In this document: positions 25,801 through 38,119 of the stretch, in pieces
How positions within the stretch are numbered: the first letter of the stretch is position 1
How the letters are laid out: every line of letters begins with the position of its first letter
Assembly (NCBI GenBank): GCA_022605955.1
Contig: JAKCOZ010000008.1
Span: 7,814,001-7,878,000, forward strand
Length of the DNA: 64,000 bases
Source: Rallus limicola
Lineage: Eukaryota; Chordata; Aves; Gruiformes; Rallidae
Direction: 5' to 3'
The notes under the pieces: generated by a model
What the model saw: the letters and a program-made list of their open reading frames with translations, nothing else
Told to the model about the DNA's origin: nothing
The model's database searches: none
Made by a program: the position numbers and the translations under genes

Positions 25801-28368
25801 AAAGAAAGGGCTGCACACACAGCCCCTTTTAAATGCTTCCCAAATAAAGGTTACTAAGCAGGCTTGGAAAACCAGGTGAGTCAGCTCAATACTGACAGCT
25901 ACCTGAGACCTAAGAATTGGCAAATCCCTGATTACAGAACTATGGAGATCTTACTGCAAGAGACGAGGGCTTGGAATGCTTTCCCAGCACTGCCACTGAA
26001 TTAGCTGGGAAGCCTTACAGCAAGCCTGCAGTTAGTGGCTGCAAAGACCAGTTGCACCTCAGAACTGACCGGAAACCAGACAGGGTTGGTGGGTTTTTTA
26101 GGGGGTGGTGGTTGTGTTTTTTGTAATTTACCTTTTAAAATATTAGAACCCCAGGATGAGATCAACCTAGCAGATACTGCAGTTCCAGAGTGAACCATTC
26201 CCTTCTCTCTGCTGACATCTAGTGTATACAGGGGCTGATTTTTTTTTTACTTTCTGCCATAGATATATCCAGCTCACATTTATTGTACAAGAAAAAATTA
26301 CTGCATTGATGTACCTTTACAAGTTTGCACTTCTAAGGTCTCCAGCTTGCCCCGCCCTAATCCCTCCTAAATATCAAGAACAGTCAGTTGCTTTTAAATC
26401 CATTTCTTCATTCAACATTAGGGGTCATTCATAAGAAAACTGCTCACCGCTGATCCAGAAGAGACTTGGGAGCTCTTTTGCAAAGCCGACAAAACATTTT
26501 GTTCTGAGTGGCAACATGCTGCTGCTCCTCCATCCCAACTTTGCCCAGCTCCTTCTGCAAACGGGCAATCACCTCCTCCTGTTCTTTCAGTTTTTCCTGC
26601 TGCTGTTGATATTTTGCCTGTAAAGCGTTAATAGGAACATTATGAAATTATTCTAACCCACAAGCTGGAGACTGTACGTGCCCAAGTTGGCACCTAATCC
26701 CAAGGAAGATCAACCCTTGGTTTTTAGCCAATACTGAAGAGGCAGTGGAAGGCAGATAATGATATTTTTTAATGTTATCGCTAGAAAATTCTGTATGGAT
26801 TGAAAAATCCCAGCTATAAATAGTGTACTAACTCTATGCCTCATAGTTATTTTGATCAACATAAACATTTTACAGCTTTTAAAATGTCTAAAGTTTGAAT
26901 CCTAAGATAGTACTATCTGAATTACCTGTGAAGCCTGTTGATCTTTTTGAAGTTCTTTGACTTGATTCTGTTGCTGGCAAACTTTAGCTATCGTCTCATC
27001 TTCCAGCTGACAAATTTTGGACTTAATGTTTTTCACCACATTTTCCAAATCATTAGCTCGCTGTTCTTGTTGAGATGCCCGACCTCGTTCCTGTCGTACC
27101 TCATCTCTGCAAAAAAAAAAAAAATAAATAAAAGCTTTTCTTCATTTAAATTAAACTTGTTTCACTGAAGACAGCGAAGGAAGCACAGACCTTACAACTT
27201 TGTCTCATGGCACTCAATAGTAGTCATGGTATGGGAAATATACCATGGCATGGTATATTTCAGTGGCAGCAGGTATAGGAAAAATGTTGGTAATGGAAGC
27301 AGCAGATGAAATAATGGAAGAGCTCAAACTGGTCAGCACTGCTGCATATTGGACAATCCCAATAAAGTCATAGGTCTAAAGCATGACAAGAGCTCCACCT
27401 GGCAGTAGAGACACTGATATTACTTCTGCTTTGCATCAGCAAGTTCCTTCCGCTGCGTCTTACCTAAGATAACGATTAGCTTCCATAAGCCCCTGCATAA
27501 TTTTCTGTTGTCGGTCAATATCTTCCAGCAATGTTTTTAATGCAAGTCTTATTCCTAGAGAAGACTGACTGTCCAAGACAATCATACCTGGAGATATATA
27601 AATAAGCAAAGTCATAATGAAAGGCTTTTAATAGCTGAATATCACAACATCTCTGCTACCATTTGGAAAGGATGCCTTTAGAGATGCCTTATGAATTTAG
27701 GCTTGCTAATTTCAAAAGCTTGTAAAATTAGCATTTCCTTACCTGATATATTTCTGTAGCTTTGAGGGGCAGCAAGACTCACCGGTTTCAACCCATGGCG
27801 CATTAATAATTTGTTTAGGTTTTCCCATTCTGCCTTCTCCTGCTGTGATCAGGAGAAAGGGAAGAAGAGGCAGAAGCCTGAGTTCTCAGGATCAGCTCAG
27901 AGTCTCCCATCCTTCCTGTGGCACGAGATATACTACTACTGGAGGAGCTGGACTCGATTCTTATGGGTCCCTTCCAACTCAGTAGATTCTATGATATCTG
28001 AAGCCCCCAACAAACCCCAAACTCCCAAGAAGCCCCAGCCACAATACAAGGAAGTTTTTCCGATGGGATTTGCAACAAAATACTGGGGAAATGCATGCCT
28101 GACAACATACAGAACAGCTAGTTCTCCTAATCGCTATGCACAATTAATACAATTAAAAAAATAAAGCCCAGACTATCAGCCCTCAGGTAACCCCAGAGCA
28201 CCATGGGGGCGGTGAGGCTCGACCCCCCCTCAGCCCCGCCCGCCTCAGAGGACGCGGGTGCCTGCTTTGGGTGTTTATGGTGTGACTGGTCTTCTCGCTT
28301 TCCGCTCTGTTTTTAAGCACCAAGCAGTAACGACAGCCAGCTCGGGTCCATCACGGTACCTCTGTCAT
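16809..28368 (-). CDS. CEP70: Centrosomal protein of 70 kDa
   Basis: Centrosome/basal-body coiled-coil protein that binds gamma-tubulin and supports microtubule nucleation and ciliogenesis in mammals. Coding exons in transcript order: 28368-28360, 27842-27743, 27587-27464, 27106-26926, 26617-26448, 25242-25183, 24512-24413, 24028-23940, 23179-23105, 22026-21924, 21241-21071, 20423-20277, 19768-19600, 18387-18273, 17326-17247, 16870-16809. They sum to 1755 nt, 584 aa plus TAA (human about 597). Residues 40-230 are heptad-rich ([30 protein letters not shown]), and 250-320 form a second coiled coil ([14 protein letters not shown]). The C-terminal half carries the conserved [34 protein letters not shown] and [15 protein letters not shown] blocks. 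The first coding exon gives only Met-Thr-Glu and was placed by matching MTE to the human start plus a GTACCG donor. It is the least certain exon. Confidence 0.92.
23510..23935 (+). mobile_element. CR1 LINE 3' fragment abutting a CEP70 splice donor
   Basis: The longest CR1 end in the window (AGAGGCTGAAGGAGCTGGG, TTCAGCCTAGAGAAGAGAAG, CTGCCCAGAGAGGTGGTGGA, tail ATTCTATGATTCTATGATTC). It is opposite in sense to CEP70, and its tail stops at the donor of exon 24028-23940. Confidence 0.92.
27940..27995 (+). mobile_element. Short CR1-type tail fragment
   Basis: GGGTCCCTTCCAACTCAG followed by TAGATTCTATGATA resembles the last 55 bp of a CR1 element. It lies in the first CEP70 intron. Confidence 0.6.
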
Positions 28369-29060
28369 GGCGAGGGACGCCGGTTCTCAGACGGCCGCGA
28401 AGGGGCAGGCCGGGCCCCTCGCCGCCGCCCGCAGACGGCCACCGGGTCGCAGGAGAGGAAAGGGGTCGGTTGCCGGGACGCGAAGCCTCAGCAGGTCCCG
28501 GGCGCCGGCAGGTCACGGCCTCGTACGGGGCCGCTCATGGCGGGAAGGCGCAGAGCCGCTCGGGAGACCGGTGGGCCGGGGCAGGGGGTGAGGGAGGGGA
28601 GAAGAGGGAGGCGGGCGACCGCGGGGCGGCGCTGGTTGCACGCCGCCATTTTGAGGCGCGGGGAGCGGCGGGGGAGGAGAACCCCGCGGAGGTAGGAGCG
28701 GGACCGGGAGCGGCGGGATGTAAGGCCGGGTTTGTTGGCAGTCCTCTACGCGCCTGGGAGCTCCGGAGCGCCTTTCTGCTCCGGGGACATTCCAACGATA
28801 CACTGACATCCATCGCCTAGGCGGGATGGCCGAGCCCGGCCAGGCGGAGGGAGCGTTTTCATGGGCTTCCTGCAGACCGACTGGGCGTTAGAGGAGGAGG
28901 ACGCGCACCGCGTCTGCAGCGGCGTGTGCTTCCGGCTGTGGCCTTGGGCCTGGCCCGTAGGGGGGGTGGCACATGCCGAGAAACCTCTCCGGGTGCAGCC
29001 GGGTCGGCTGGCCGGGGCGCGACCGGGCTCAGCTGCCTGGGGCTTGAGCTAGCGCGGCTT
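28200..29060. promoter_or_regulatory. CpG-rich bidirectional promoter, CEP70/FAIM
   Basis: A GC- and CpG-dense block lies between the minus-strand start of CEP70 (ATG at 28368) and the plus-strand FAIM gene. The surrounding introns are AT-rich. Large open frames here on both strands are by-products of GC content. A candidate FAIM noncoding first exon could end at the GAG|GTAGGA donor near 28691, which is uncertain. Head-to-head CEP70-FAIM order matches human. Confidence 0.65.
28642..28652 (+). promoter_or_regulatory. YY1-type motif in CEP70/FAIM promoter
   Basis: GCCGCCATTTT matches the CCGCCATNTT core bound by YY1, which is frequent just downstream of start sites in CpG-island promoters. 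The match is to consensus only; occupancy cannot be known from sequence. Confidence 0.4.
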
Positions 29061-30967
29061 AGGGTTGCGTGTTCTCGCTGGGTACGGAGCATCCTTGCCA
29101 TCAGCAGTAAGCTGTTTAAGCAGGGATTTAGAAACGTCGCTGTCAGGACTTTTGAAAAAAAAACAAACAACCAAACCAAACACCGTCTTTGCTGGCACTA
29201 AACGTGGGTGGCAGGGAGAAATTTGCCATCTCTGGAATTCGTATACTTGCTAGTGCATCACCCCCCTTGTCTGCTCGCAGGGAGGGATTAGGTGGATGCA
29301 GAGCGGTAATCCTATCCTAGTTTTCAAAACAAGCCCTTATGTATAAAGAAGTAAATCTCATTTTGGGCTGCTGACTTGATTAAGAGAACATGCAGTGAAA
29401 TGAGGCGGTGGGTGGTTAGCACAAATCTGCTCCCGTGGACTTGAGCCAGCGGTGGCTGCTGGAGGCTTGACTGCATCTGGCATCATCTGGTCCTGTCGTA
29501 GTGTACAGCTTTCCTGTCGGACTCTGGTGCTGTCGACTGTCCTTGGGAAACATAATGCTGGCCTCGAGTTTTGGTTCAGGTTTGATTAAAAAGGAAAAGT
29601 GCATTACCATATGACCATGCTTTTTAAAAAAAAAATACATTGTTTGTCCTCAGGTGTTTCCAAACCTTTCCAGCATTGATCCTGAAATTCACAGAGCAGG
29701 GCTGTGACTGCCAGGGGTGATGCAGGCCCTGTGGGCAGCCTGTAGGTGTGCTCCAGGTGCCACCTCTGATGGCATTGCTCATGCTTGAGGCCACTTCTTG
29801 GGTGGGTCAGGTGGCCTGGACAAGTGTGGGTCTGTCCTGAGCCCCTGTCACCTCTTCCTTGGGCAAGATAGGAGAAGCACAGAAATACACCCTGCCTGAC
29901 CTCCACCATATGCCAGGAGATGTGATCCTTCACAGCCTGTAATTTAGGAATAGCTACAGCAACCTCCACAGCATTTACTATATGGTATATGCTGCTCACT
30001 AATGTGAGAATGAATTCCTTATATCCTTAAAATGGTGTCACTGTTTTTAAAGCTTCATTTTCCATTTATGGACAGAAATGTGCATAATTATTAACAAAAC
30101 CATGGCCAGTAATAGGGCAGTGTACTTAAGCATCTTTTAAAATGGAAGCTTTTGCCAGAGCAAATGAGTTTTAATTTTAAAATGCATACTCCTCTGTTAG
30201 GCTGAAGAGTGACCCTAGAACTTACAACTTCACCTTTATTTTTTTCTGAAAGGTAAAATTTATAAAAAATTTCACTCGTATTTGCACTTACTTAAAATAT
30301 GCTTATTCATATATACAGACTTAATGCAGATGGCTCTTACATAAATGAATCAGTTTACTGAAAATGATAATTTAAAAATATCAGCAGTGTTGTAAACTAG
30401 AGGTATGATCTAAAGATGTCCTAAGTAAGCAACAAGCCATTTCCTTCTGTTTCACGTAGACTTTACAATGGAATTGCCATGTCAAATGACAAATGCAGTT
30501 GTTGAAAACAACTACAGTGGTTTAGAAAAACATGTATGTTGAAATCTTTGTTGCCTGTGCTATTTTGTTTTCCCTGAGGTGGCAACAGTCCCTAGTTTGT
30601 TTGTGACCGAGATGGGCAGCTCTGGATTTGCTTCCTGCTTTGGTGGATTTATTTGTTTCTAAGCTTTGGCTCACAAGTTTGGCAAACTGTATTTCCATCA
30701 AATAACTAAGTTATGATGCTCTTGTACAGTGAGGATAAATTACATGTAATTTTTCATAAGAATACTTTTATTTGCCTTTTTGTCTAAGGAGTAGAATTAT
30801 GTTTGCATTTCATATTTAAGGTAGTGCATGATAGTTCATGACACTTAAAAATGTCCTTCTCTTAAATGGTAAAGATGAGGAAAATTTGGCCCTCAACACT
30901 TCTCTGCTGCTATTCTGCTTTTCTTTTTCTCTTGCTGCTAATTGGATTAAAAGCCGTTTTGGTTACT
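28870..30967 (+). other. FAIM: FAIM upstream intron, no coding exon seen
   Basis: About 2 kb between the CpG island and the first coding FAIM exon. It holds AT-rich sequence and no recognisable repeat or conserved open frame. It most likely contains the intron that joins a noncoding first exon to the exon at 30968. Confidence 0.5.
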
Positions 30968-33900
30968 ATGGCATCCCGTGAGGAGATTACTGTCTATGAA
31001 GATGAAGTAAGGTAAAAAAAATCAGAATTGTGCTATCAGCAGATTTGGAAAGATATCCACAGTTCCAGTGGTCAACATATGGCTCTAAGCTTTTCAAATT
31101 ACTTAAATGAAAGGATATCTTGCCAGATCTCCTTCCCTGTGGGTGTTTTTGTGTGCAGAGTGGCATTTCTGAGAAAGATTACATCTATTAAAACAGATGC
31201 TAGCTAAACAGGTCATCCTGGTTATTTTTCAAGTTTAAAAGGCTAAAACACTTTCTCAGAGACCAATCAAAATACTGTATTTTAATGCCTGCCAAGAAAT
31301 TACAGAACTGCCCATGAGCAATCTGAAGTCTGATAACAACTTTGTAACCAGACCATCGCCTGAAATGGAAGTTTCAGAGGTTAGATGGATATATATGTCT
31401 ATGTGTGGTGTTTGTCACAGTGAGTCTGTTTAACTGCCTGCTTATGTTTTGTGATTCTTTGTCATATTGGAATGTTTGAAAACCGTGCAAGTATACAACC
31501 ATGGAATTAAGCTTATTCTTTCTCATTTTTCATTTGCAAAAAGTGACTTGCCCTGGAGCAGTAAAGCTTTGAACTATAGACATCACTAACTGAGCTCTTT
31601 CATGAATTAATTCACTTTGTTGGTGTTTCCTTAGGTCTCGGTACAGCTACTTAGAGAAGATGACTGATTTGGTGGCTGTTTGGGAAGTAGCTTTAAGTGA
31701 TGGTGTTCATAAGATTGAATTTGAACATGGGACCACTTCAGGAAAACGTGTTGTCTATGTTGATGGAAAGGTGAAATTGCTATGTGCTCAAAATTCACTA
31801 TGGTACAGATTATGTAAGTGCACTTCCATGCAACAGGCATCAGAACAAACAAAAGACTAATAAATTCAAGCGAGGTATATTCAGTTGATTAACTTTACCT
31901 AATTTAATCACAGAATCACAGAATTATCAAGGTTGGAAAAGACCTAAAAGATCATCCAGTCCAACCATTCTTCTATTACTACCAGCTCCCACTAAACCAT
32001 GTCCCTCAATACAACATCTAGTCTTTCCTTGAACACCCCCAGGGTTGGTGACTCCACCACCTCCCTGGGCAGTGCATTCCAGTGCCTGACTACCCTTTCT
32101 GAGAAGTAGTGCTTCCTAATGTCCAGCCTGAATCTCCCCTGGCGCAGCTTGACACCATTCCCTCTAGTTCTATCACTGTCTACACGGGAGAAGAGGCCGA
32201 CCCCCAGCTCACCACAACCTCCCTTCAGGAAGTTATGGTGTTAGGAACTTCAGGAAGTTAATGAACTGCATTGTTCTTTTTTTTCAGTTGAGTTGTGAGT
32301 AGGCAGACAGAGTATTACATATTTGTTCATTCTGAAATAATAGTTAAGTTCTGAGCTGTTTCCTGAGCTGTAGCTCATTTATATATATATTAAAATATGC
32401 GGTCAAGTTTATAAATTAATACCCATTGCCTTTGTTTTATTCTACAGGAAGAAATAAGAAAAGAATGGATGTTTAAATTAGTGGGTAAAGAAACGTTCAA
32501 TGTTGGAGCATGCAAAACAAAAGCTACTATTAACATTGATGCGGTCAGTGGCTTTGCATATGAGTATACTTTGGAGATCAACGGAAAGAGCCTCAAGAAG
32601 TACATGGAGAACAGGTCCAAAACAACCAACACATGGATACTGAGCTTGGGTGGTAAAGACTATAGAGTTGTTCTAGGTACGTAAACATTGAGTGACTTGA
32701 TGTTGCTGCCTTTGAATAAACGTGTATGCATTTAGCAACTGGCAGTTAAGAGAAAGCACAGCTCAGTGGGTAGCACTGTTGCAGTGTAAAATCCTGTGCG
32801 GTCTGGAAAAATAGAATTAGATGCCAAAGACAGTCTGAAAAAAATAATGGTCTTGTTACACCTGTGTGAGCCTGCTGTCAGTGTTCTGTTCTGTAGCAGA
32901 ATGGTCTAGCTTCAGAACAAGGGAAAGAAGGTTGGAATGAGTTAGAGCTTCTCCCCAGCAAGACAGTTCTCCAGGTGAAGCACGCTACAGAAGTGTTATC
33001 TGTGTTGTGTGTCTAAGTTTGTTTACTAGGTAACCAGGCTTTCCTTCTGAAACTCATAAGCCAAAGTCACTCCTTTAACTGAAGAAGTGTGACAATGTTA
33101 GTCTACAATTTTGATGGATTAATCAGCATCCTTTTTTCCACATCACTTCTTAGCTACAAGTTTAATTAAAGAACTTGATAATATTGTTAAACTTTCTTAA
33201 TAGCAAGGCAATGTGTCTCTTCTGCCTCCCTTTCCCACATACATTACAAGCAGGTGAGAGGAAGGGATCCCCTGGTGGGAAAACTTCCACTGGGGTATTG
33301 CTCTATGCTTAGACCTGAAGACTAGAGATCTTGGGCTATGATTTCTTCTTAAGCCTCAGGACAGAATGAACTGCCATAAGATGAAGGGTGGTGTGGAAGA
33401 AAGACAGTTTTAGGGCCAGAAAGAGATTAGTCTCCTCACTTTTATCCCCACCATGTTGGTTTCCACTGATGTCCTGTGGATGACAGTGTCAGTAACGTAA
33501 ATTCTCCAGCAAAGTAATTTAAGGAGGATGTGCTGGGAAAAGTGAAAGAATATTCCATTTCAAATGTAAAAAAATAAGTATCTAAGATTCTTATTTAAAG
33601 TGGCACTTGGGCTTGCAAGGAGATTTTAAGATTGTTTGATGGATGTTAAATAGTGCTGTTTTGAATTAAACCTGGAAAAAATGTTAGAGCTTTACTGAAA
33701 CAGCACTCAAGTCATTAGCAGAAATTACTTCATTTTTCTGTCTTCAAGATTTTCAGTTTAACATTTCTGATAATATTCAGAACAATCCACTGTTAAAAAA
33801 CAGGGTTAAAAATATATGTTCATAGCAGAAGTTGTTTTCCCATTAATGACAGAGCTTTCCATCTCTCCAGTTAAGAACAAACGCTGCAGCTCAAATACTG

Positions 33901-35551
33901 TGGCCAGTTAGGAACTTATTTTGGGGATTGAAAATGAAGTTCAACAGTAAATTTTTACATTTCCTAGATCATCTTGTCTGTTGGGGGAAAAATATCTTGT
34001 TCTTTCTACTTTTTGATTTCTTTTTCCTTCACAGAAAAGGACACTATGGATGTGTGGTGCAACGGTCAAAAAATGGAAACAGTGGTAGGTGACCATCTCT
34101 CCATGAGCTCATGAACCAAAGCTGAGCAAAATAAGCCACAGGGGGATGCTTGCTTTACCACAGAGAATAAGCATCCACCTAGACAGCTAGTACACTATTT
34201 GTTCTGAATGTCCTGCACTGCATTGTGTAACTGCTGAACATCTCTCTAATTAAGGATAAACAGTGCCCTTGTTCACACTTCTTAGACAAGCAAAATGAAT
34301 CATTCAGTCAGTTGTCCAGGGCTTTTAGAGAGAAAGCTTTCAGGGGAGTGGGATGGACTTGAGTTTGATGCAGTGTAGGAGCACCTCACCCAAACCCGCT
34401 CGTGTTAATAGGAACTGAACATCGAACATGAGTAGTCTGTTATAACTCATGATTTATTTCCATCTAGAGATGGTTGCTAACGCTTAGGGCTTAAGAGTCT
34501 CATTGGAACAAATCAGATCTCTTGTCTTTTGGTCACATCTGCATTAATTTTTAGAGCAGGCTGACAGCTAGAAAGCTATTCTGTGTCTTTTAATACTACA
34601 GTGGCTTTCAATATGCACACTATAGGCTTCCCCGACCTTGAAGGATGTGCTCTCTCACCAGAGGTGTCACTGATTGCTGCCACCACAAATTGTAAAATGT
34701 ACAAATTGTAAAATCAACAGTTTTGCGATACTTGAGAATAGGATGAAAAGCTTTACCAAATGTTTATTTGATAATCAGTGGAAGAAACATTCTTTTTCAG
34801 TGAATCAGAACTTCTGCTCTTCATGGTTCTCACTAGGAGGTGTCATTACAAGCTACGAGCACAGGTTTAGCTGTCAAACTGTGCTTGCATTAGAGTGGCG
34901 TACAGGTTTTTCTGCGCTCACAAAGCTGACGGCAGAAATCACAGCCACATGTGGCAAAGTCCATAGCAGGAAATGACCTAACTGTATATCAAAAATACAC
35001 AACTGTTACAGCTGTAGAAGGCACCACTGAATACTTAATGTTTTACTGCCACTTCCTAGCTTTGTGTGGTACTTACTGGCTGCATTGTGCAGCTTGGCAG
35101 GAAGCTGTCTTTGCTATTTCTGTTTTACTGACATGGATCAGCAGCATGAATTCACAAACATTTCTGATTATGTGATGTTTTGTTATCTAATATTTACCAG
35201 TAGCTTTCCCAGGACTTGACAAAGCCCTGAGAATCTGCAGCTTTTTTCAGCATTTGACCTGTATTTGTCACAGGTACCTACAGCTGCTCTAACTGTAGGA
35301 ACTACAACTGATCTTGACTTTGGAAACAGTCTGATGCAGGCAAGCTTTTGTTTTACTAAGATAGCACATATCTCTCTTTATTCTTATCTCCTTTCTCCCA
35401 GGGTGAGTTTGTAGAAGATGGGACTGAAACTCACTTCAGTGTTGGTGATCACAGCTGTTACATTAAGGCTGTCAGCAGTGGAAAACGAAAGGAAGGGATT
35501 ATTCATACCCTTATTGTGGATGACAGAGAAATCCCAGAGGCTGTGGAGTAG
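30968..35551 (+). CDS. FAIM: Fas apoptotic inhibitory molecule (long and short forms)
   Basis: Soluble all-beta protein that protects cells from Fas- and stress-induced death. Coding exons 30968-31011, 31635-31770, 32448-32676, 34035-34084 and 35402-35551 total 609 nt, 202 aa plus TAG. The second exon holds an internal ATG at 31660 ([15 protein letters not shown]) that gives the 179-residue short form, the same length as human FAIM-S. The upstream ATG at 30968 adds 23 residues ([15 protein letters not shown]...YLEK), corresponding to the neuronal FAIM-L extension of mammals. Landmarks: [69 protein letters not shown]. Which form is made depends on whether the 30968 exon is included or on start choice. 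Confidence 0.95.
31908..32228 (-). mobile_element. CR1 LINE 3' fragment in FAIM intron
   Basis: Reverse-oriented CR1 end. It begins with the inverted tail (CAGAATCACAGAATTATCAAGG) and continues through the typical TTGGAAAAGACC, CCAACCATTC, CTGGGCAGTGCATTCCAGTGCC and CCTCTAGTTCTATCACT blocks. It is 5'-truncated, as is usual for CR1. Confidence 0.85.
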
Positions 35552-36005
35552 CCTCTAGTTAACTGATTATTGTAGGACTAAGATCAGGAATTTCCAATTA
35601 CTGTGGTAATTGTTTTAATATGTACTACTTGGTACATCTAGTTTGTGCTGGGTTTATTTTCTAGTTTCTGTATATGAAATTATTCTTTTTGAGGACCAGA
35701 TTAAAATCATTATATACAACCTCTTACATTACCAGTTTTTTAAAAACTATATATACATGTAGATTATATATTATATCACTGAGTGCAGAAGAGTACAGGT
35801 GAGCTTACATGTAAATTATATACTAGAAAAAAATGTTGCTATAAAAAAAGGATAAATATTCAGTAAGACTGAATCTTTATAAACTGTGGGTATATGCAGA
35901 GGGAGGAGGAAGCATGTGCCGGGCGTTCAAATAAGCTGTTAACATTTTCTCTGTAATTATTTTTCTATTAACATTTTTCAGAGGCACTTAAAGAGTTGTG
36001 AAGTT

Positions 36006-36011
36006 AATAAA
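36006..36011 (+). terminator. FAIM: AATAAA poly(A) signal, FAIM
   Basis: Canonical hexamer about 455 bp after the FAIM stop in AT-rich UTR. A weaker ATTAAA-type signal near 35700 could give a shorter UTR. Confidence 0.5.
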
Positions 36012-36059
36012 AAGGTTAATAATGAAATATATTGTATCAGTACTTGTGTAACAGTATTA

Positions 36060-38119
36060 AAGTAATACTGCAGTTATGAAAACTGCTCTTTATGCTGAGT
36101 AAGATAAAAAACATGTTACATTGTGCCAAAAAAACCCAAATTCTTTGTGGTTTTCTGCAAACTGCTTGTTACAAAGTGTTGCAGTATTTCAGATACTCCC
36201 TGCTGAGTTTTTCCAAAAAAAGAAAACAGAAAAAAATATTTCCTGCCATGAAACTCCTTAAAAAAAAATCAAACCTCTTGAAGCAAGCTGAAATAAGATC
36301 TTATTTTTGTTCCATAAATCTACAGCTGTGTGTTTTCCTGGCAGGAGAGTGTGAATCAAGAAATGTGAGGAGAAATGGGACAGAAATAGAGAAGAACTGT
36401 TTGCTTGAATGGCAGAGTTGAAATAGAAATAGACTAATTCTGTTTTCAAAAGCAACCTTTTTTCTTATTTCAGGGCCTCACATGTGTTAGATGGTTCTTA
36501 CAGGTTCTGGGGCAGTGGTTTCCCATTTAACATTGCTCCTGCATGACAAAAGCTACCCTTTCACAACAATGCAGACATAGCTAATCTTAAATTGTTTTTA
36601 AGAAACAAATAAACAAACAACAAAACCCAACCAAAATATTACTATATTAATTTTAGATGTTCTTTTGCAATGGTTCAACATTTGTTTTCACTTGCCACCT
36701 CAGTTAAGAGTTCAGATCTATACTTCTGTAACCTAATTTCATTTGGGCTTCTGGGTGGCTCCCAGCACTGGGACTACTGTCTTAAGAGTTGCAGGTGCAG
36801 TACAAATGTGCTGGAATTCATTAACAAATTATTTTGGAAAGTTTTCTTAAACATTAATTTCATCTGTGTTTTAGAGTTCAGGCTGCTCCCAGCTAGCCCT
36901 GTGCTTTACGTGGGGATGAAATGCTTTTCCTATGACATCAGTTTTTAATAGTTCTGTGTAAGCCTTTTCCCCAGATAATTAGTTTCACCACAAATTACTT
37001 CTCATCCTAGAAGCAGACAAGATATTGATAGATGAGCCTTTAATTCTGTTTTACAGCACTACTGTAAGCTGTCTGGGTGTTTAGTTAGGGCCATAACTAA
37101 AAAATGGTGATTTAACATGCTTCAGATTGGATCTGGCAGTGGCTTTTAGTTTGGGGCAACAGATTTGTTTTTAAACCTTGCTAACATCAGATCTAGTTTC
37201 AGGCTTTAGTACAGGAAGTTTCAAAGTACCTGAGAGCTGGACTGAATCCACTTTTACATTGGAGTGTAATAGCTCATCAGCTTTTCTATTTACCGGCTTC
37301 AGGTCACTTCAGAAGCAATGTGGGGATTTCTACAGTTGACACTGTAACCTTTAGAAGATATTGGTAAAGGAAGATTAATTGAAGAGCAATTCCAAGCTGC
37401 AGCTTGAGCCAGTTCTATATTATTTTGTCGCTTTTCAAAGCAATTGAACACCACTGAGAAATCTGAAGCTCAAATACAGTCCAAGTCATGTTCTTAAGAC
37501 TACATGGAAAAATAACTGGCTCACTGGCAGTGTCATTCATACTTTATATTTTGAGTACAAGTACCAACAGTGCTCAGAATCTCTTAACTAATAAAACCTG
37601 TACTAGCAACTAGTGTTAGAAACCATGAAGCATTGCCTCATATTTATCGTAACTCTCTACTTAATAACACATCCCTAAGTGGGAAACAGCTGATATATGC
37701 ACCTATTTATGTCAAAAGTTAAAAAACCTGAGGGACAATGAAGATTTCTTGGGTTTCACTAATACATGCAATATATCAGAATAAGAGAATCTAACAGAAG
37801 AATGACAACCTACATAAACATGAAGAGTGTGGTCATATGCTCAGAGCACTTCTAAGGCATAAAGTAAATGACCAGATAAATGGTAAACTGTATTTTGTAA
37901 TGCTTTCCTTTCTGTTTCCATCCACAGATCTTTTCCTTAAGGTACTGACTTAGTTTTTTGCTCATGGATATTTTAGAGCATTTCTCAGGAGGCACTTTGG
38001 TCCCAGCATGTTATTAGGTAGAACATCCTCTTAAAATCTAAGTACTATATTTTGTTCAGAGGGGTCTTCACAATAGCTACCCTTCATATTAATTCTTACT
38101 CAGGATGCTGCTGGTCTCT
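36060..38119. other. Intergenic region FAIM-PARP9 (plus PARP9 3' UTR)
   Basis: About 2 kb of AT-rich DNA between the tail-to-tail genes FAIM and PARP9. No exon, CR1 copy or RNA gene is recognised. The right-hand part must include the PARP9 3' UTR; I could not fix its poly(A) site. Relative to human gene order this is where the FAIM block meets the PARP9 block. Confidence 0.55.

Noticed and set aside
28258..28820. Frames of up to 145 aa on both strands in the CpG island
   Set aside because: Arg/Gly/Pro/Ala-rich translations typical of GC-rich promoter DNA, overlapping on opposite strands.
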